Positions 63,560 to 64,000 of a stretch of 64,000 nt of DNA are shown in pieces (position 1 is the first letter of the stretch; the number at the start of each line of letters is the position of its first letter). Source of the DNA: Trichoplax adhaerens (Eukaryota > Placozoa > Uniplacotomia > Trichoplacea > Trichoplacidae); the NCBI RefSeq assembly GCF_000150275.1, contig NW_002060948.1, positions 4,754,241 through 4,818,240 on the forward strand, read 5' to 3'. The translations under genes and the position numbers were made by a program. The notes beneath the pieces were generated by a model. It ran no database searches, was not told where the DNA came from, and saw only the letters and a list, made by a program, of their open reading frames with translations.

Positions 63560-64000
63560 CTAGAATGCTGAGTTTACAAAGTGAACCCAGCTAATTTATT
63601 TCGCTATCGCTAAGGAGAGAAGCTTTCCATTCCATTGTAATAGGGTTAATATAGTAAAATTCATCTAGGTTATGCCGATGGTGTACGTGTTTTGACTTGT
63701 AGCGTACGTAGAGCAAATCCACACTCTCCGGTGCAAGGTAATTTCATCGCTTGACAATCAAGTCACAAATCTTATATGTGCGTATATTATACTGGAAGTG
63801 TAATATAGGCATAGATTGAAAATAGAACACATAAAAATCACTGTAGCCTAGGTAGAATTGTCATGGATTGGAATTGTTTCGTGTGATCCTAACATCATTT
63901 AGCCGTTATAATCAAAATAAGACCTACAAGGATAAACACTACTCCATTTCGATGACAACAATAAATTTTGTATAGCTTTACTAATCTGATTTTGGGATGC

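Overview
The window looks like nuclear DNA of an early-branching animal, most consistent with a placozoan (Trichoplax/Hoilungia type). This is an inference from AT-rich composition, compact introns with GT-AG ends, ciliary and receptor-kinase genes typical of animals, and several intronless class A GPCR genes in a row. No ribosomal RNA, tRNA or CRISPR locus was recognised.

Layout. 1-9567 (minus): most of a nephrocystin-4 (NPHP4) gene, 27 phase-consistent exons reconstructed, running off the left edge. 9568-10497: a divergent intergenic region packed with the palindromic GTAC/CAGTACTG repeat. 10498-15348 (plus): a complete 24-exon WDR70 gene. 17.2-37.9 kb: a GPCR neighbourhood with one decayed and three intact single-exon receptors, long non-coding stretches, LTR-like remnants, and two copies of a ~530-bp element, one of them flanked by a 29-bp direct repeat. 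37.9-43.7 kb: no convincing gene, but two families of local tandem repeats. 43694-49174 (plus): a nine-exon receptor tyrosine kinase with a Frizzled-type cysteine-rich ectodomain (ROR/MuSK-like layout). 50731-53439 (minus): a complete three-exon cationic amino-acid transporter of the SLC7A1-4 type. 53.7-54.5 kb: another GTAC cluster and a nested foldback structure. 55403-57499 (minus): a gene for a tyrosine-recombinase-like protein that lacks the last catalytic residues. 57.5-62.1 kb: nothing recognisable. 62.1-63.2 kb: a third and a fourth GTAC cluster. 63.3-63.56 kb (minus): one unidentified probable exon.

The genes do not form a pathway. NPHP4 belongs to the ciliary transition zone, WDR70 to nuclear chromatin and DNA-damage functions, the GPCRs, receptor kinase and transporter to the cell surface. 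The local logic is duplication (GPCRs, tandem repeats, the ~530-bp element) and recurrence of one unusual palindromic repeat beside at least two gene 5' ends. Exon boundaries were read by eye from splice signals, reading phase and remembered family similarity, with no database search.
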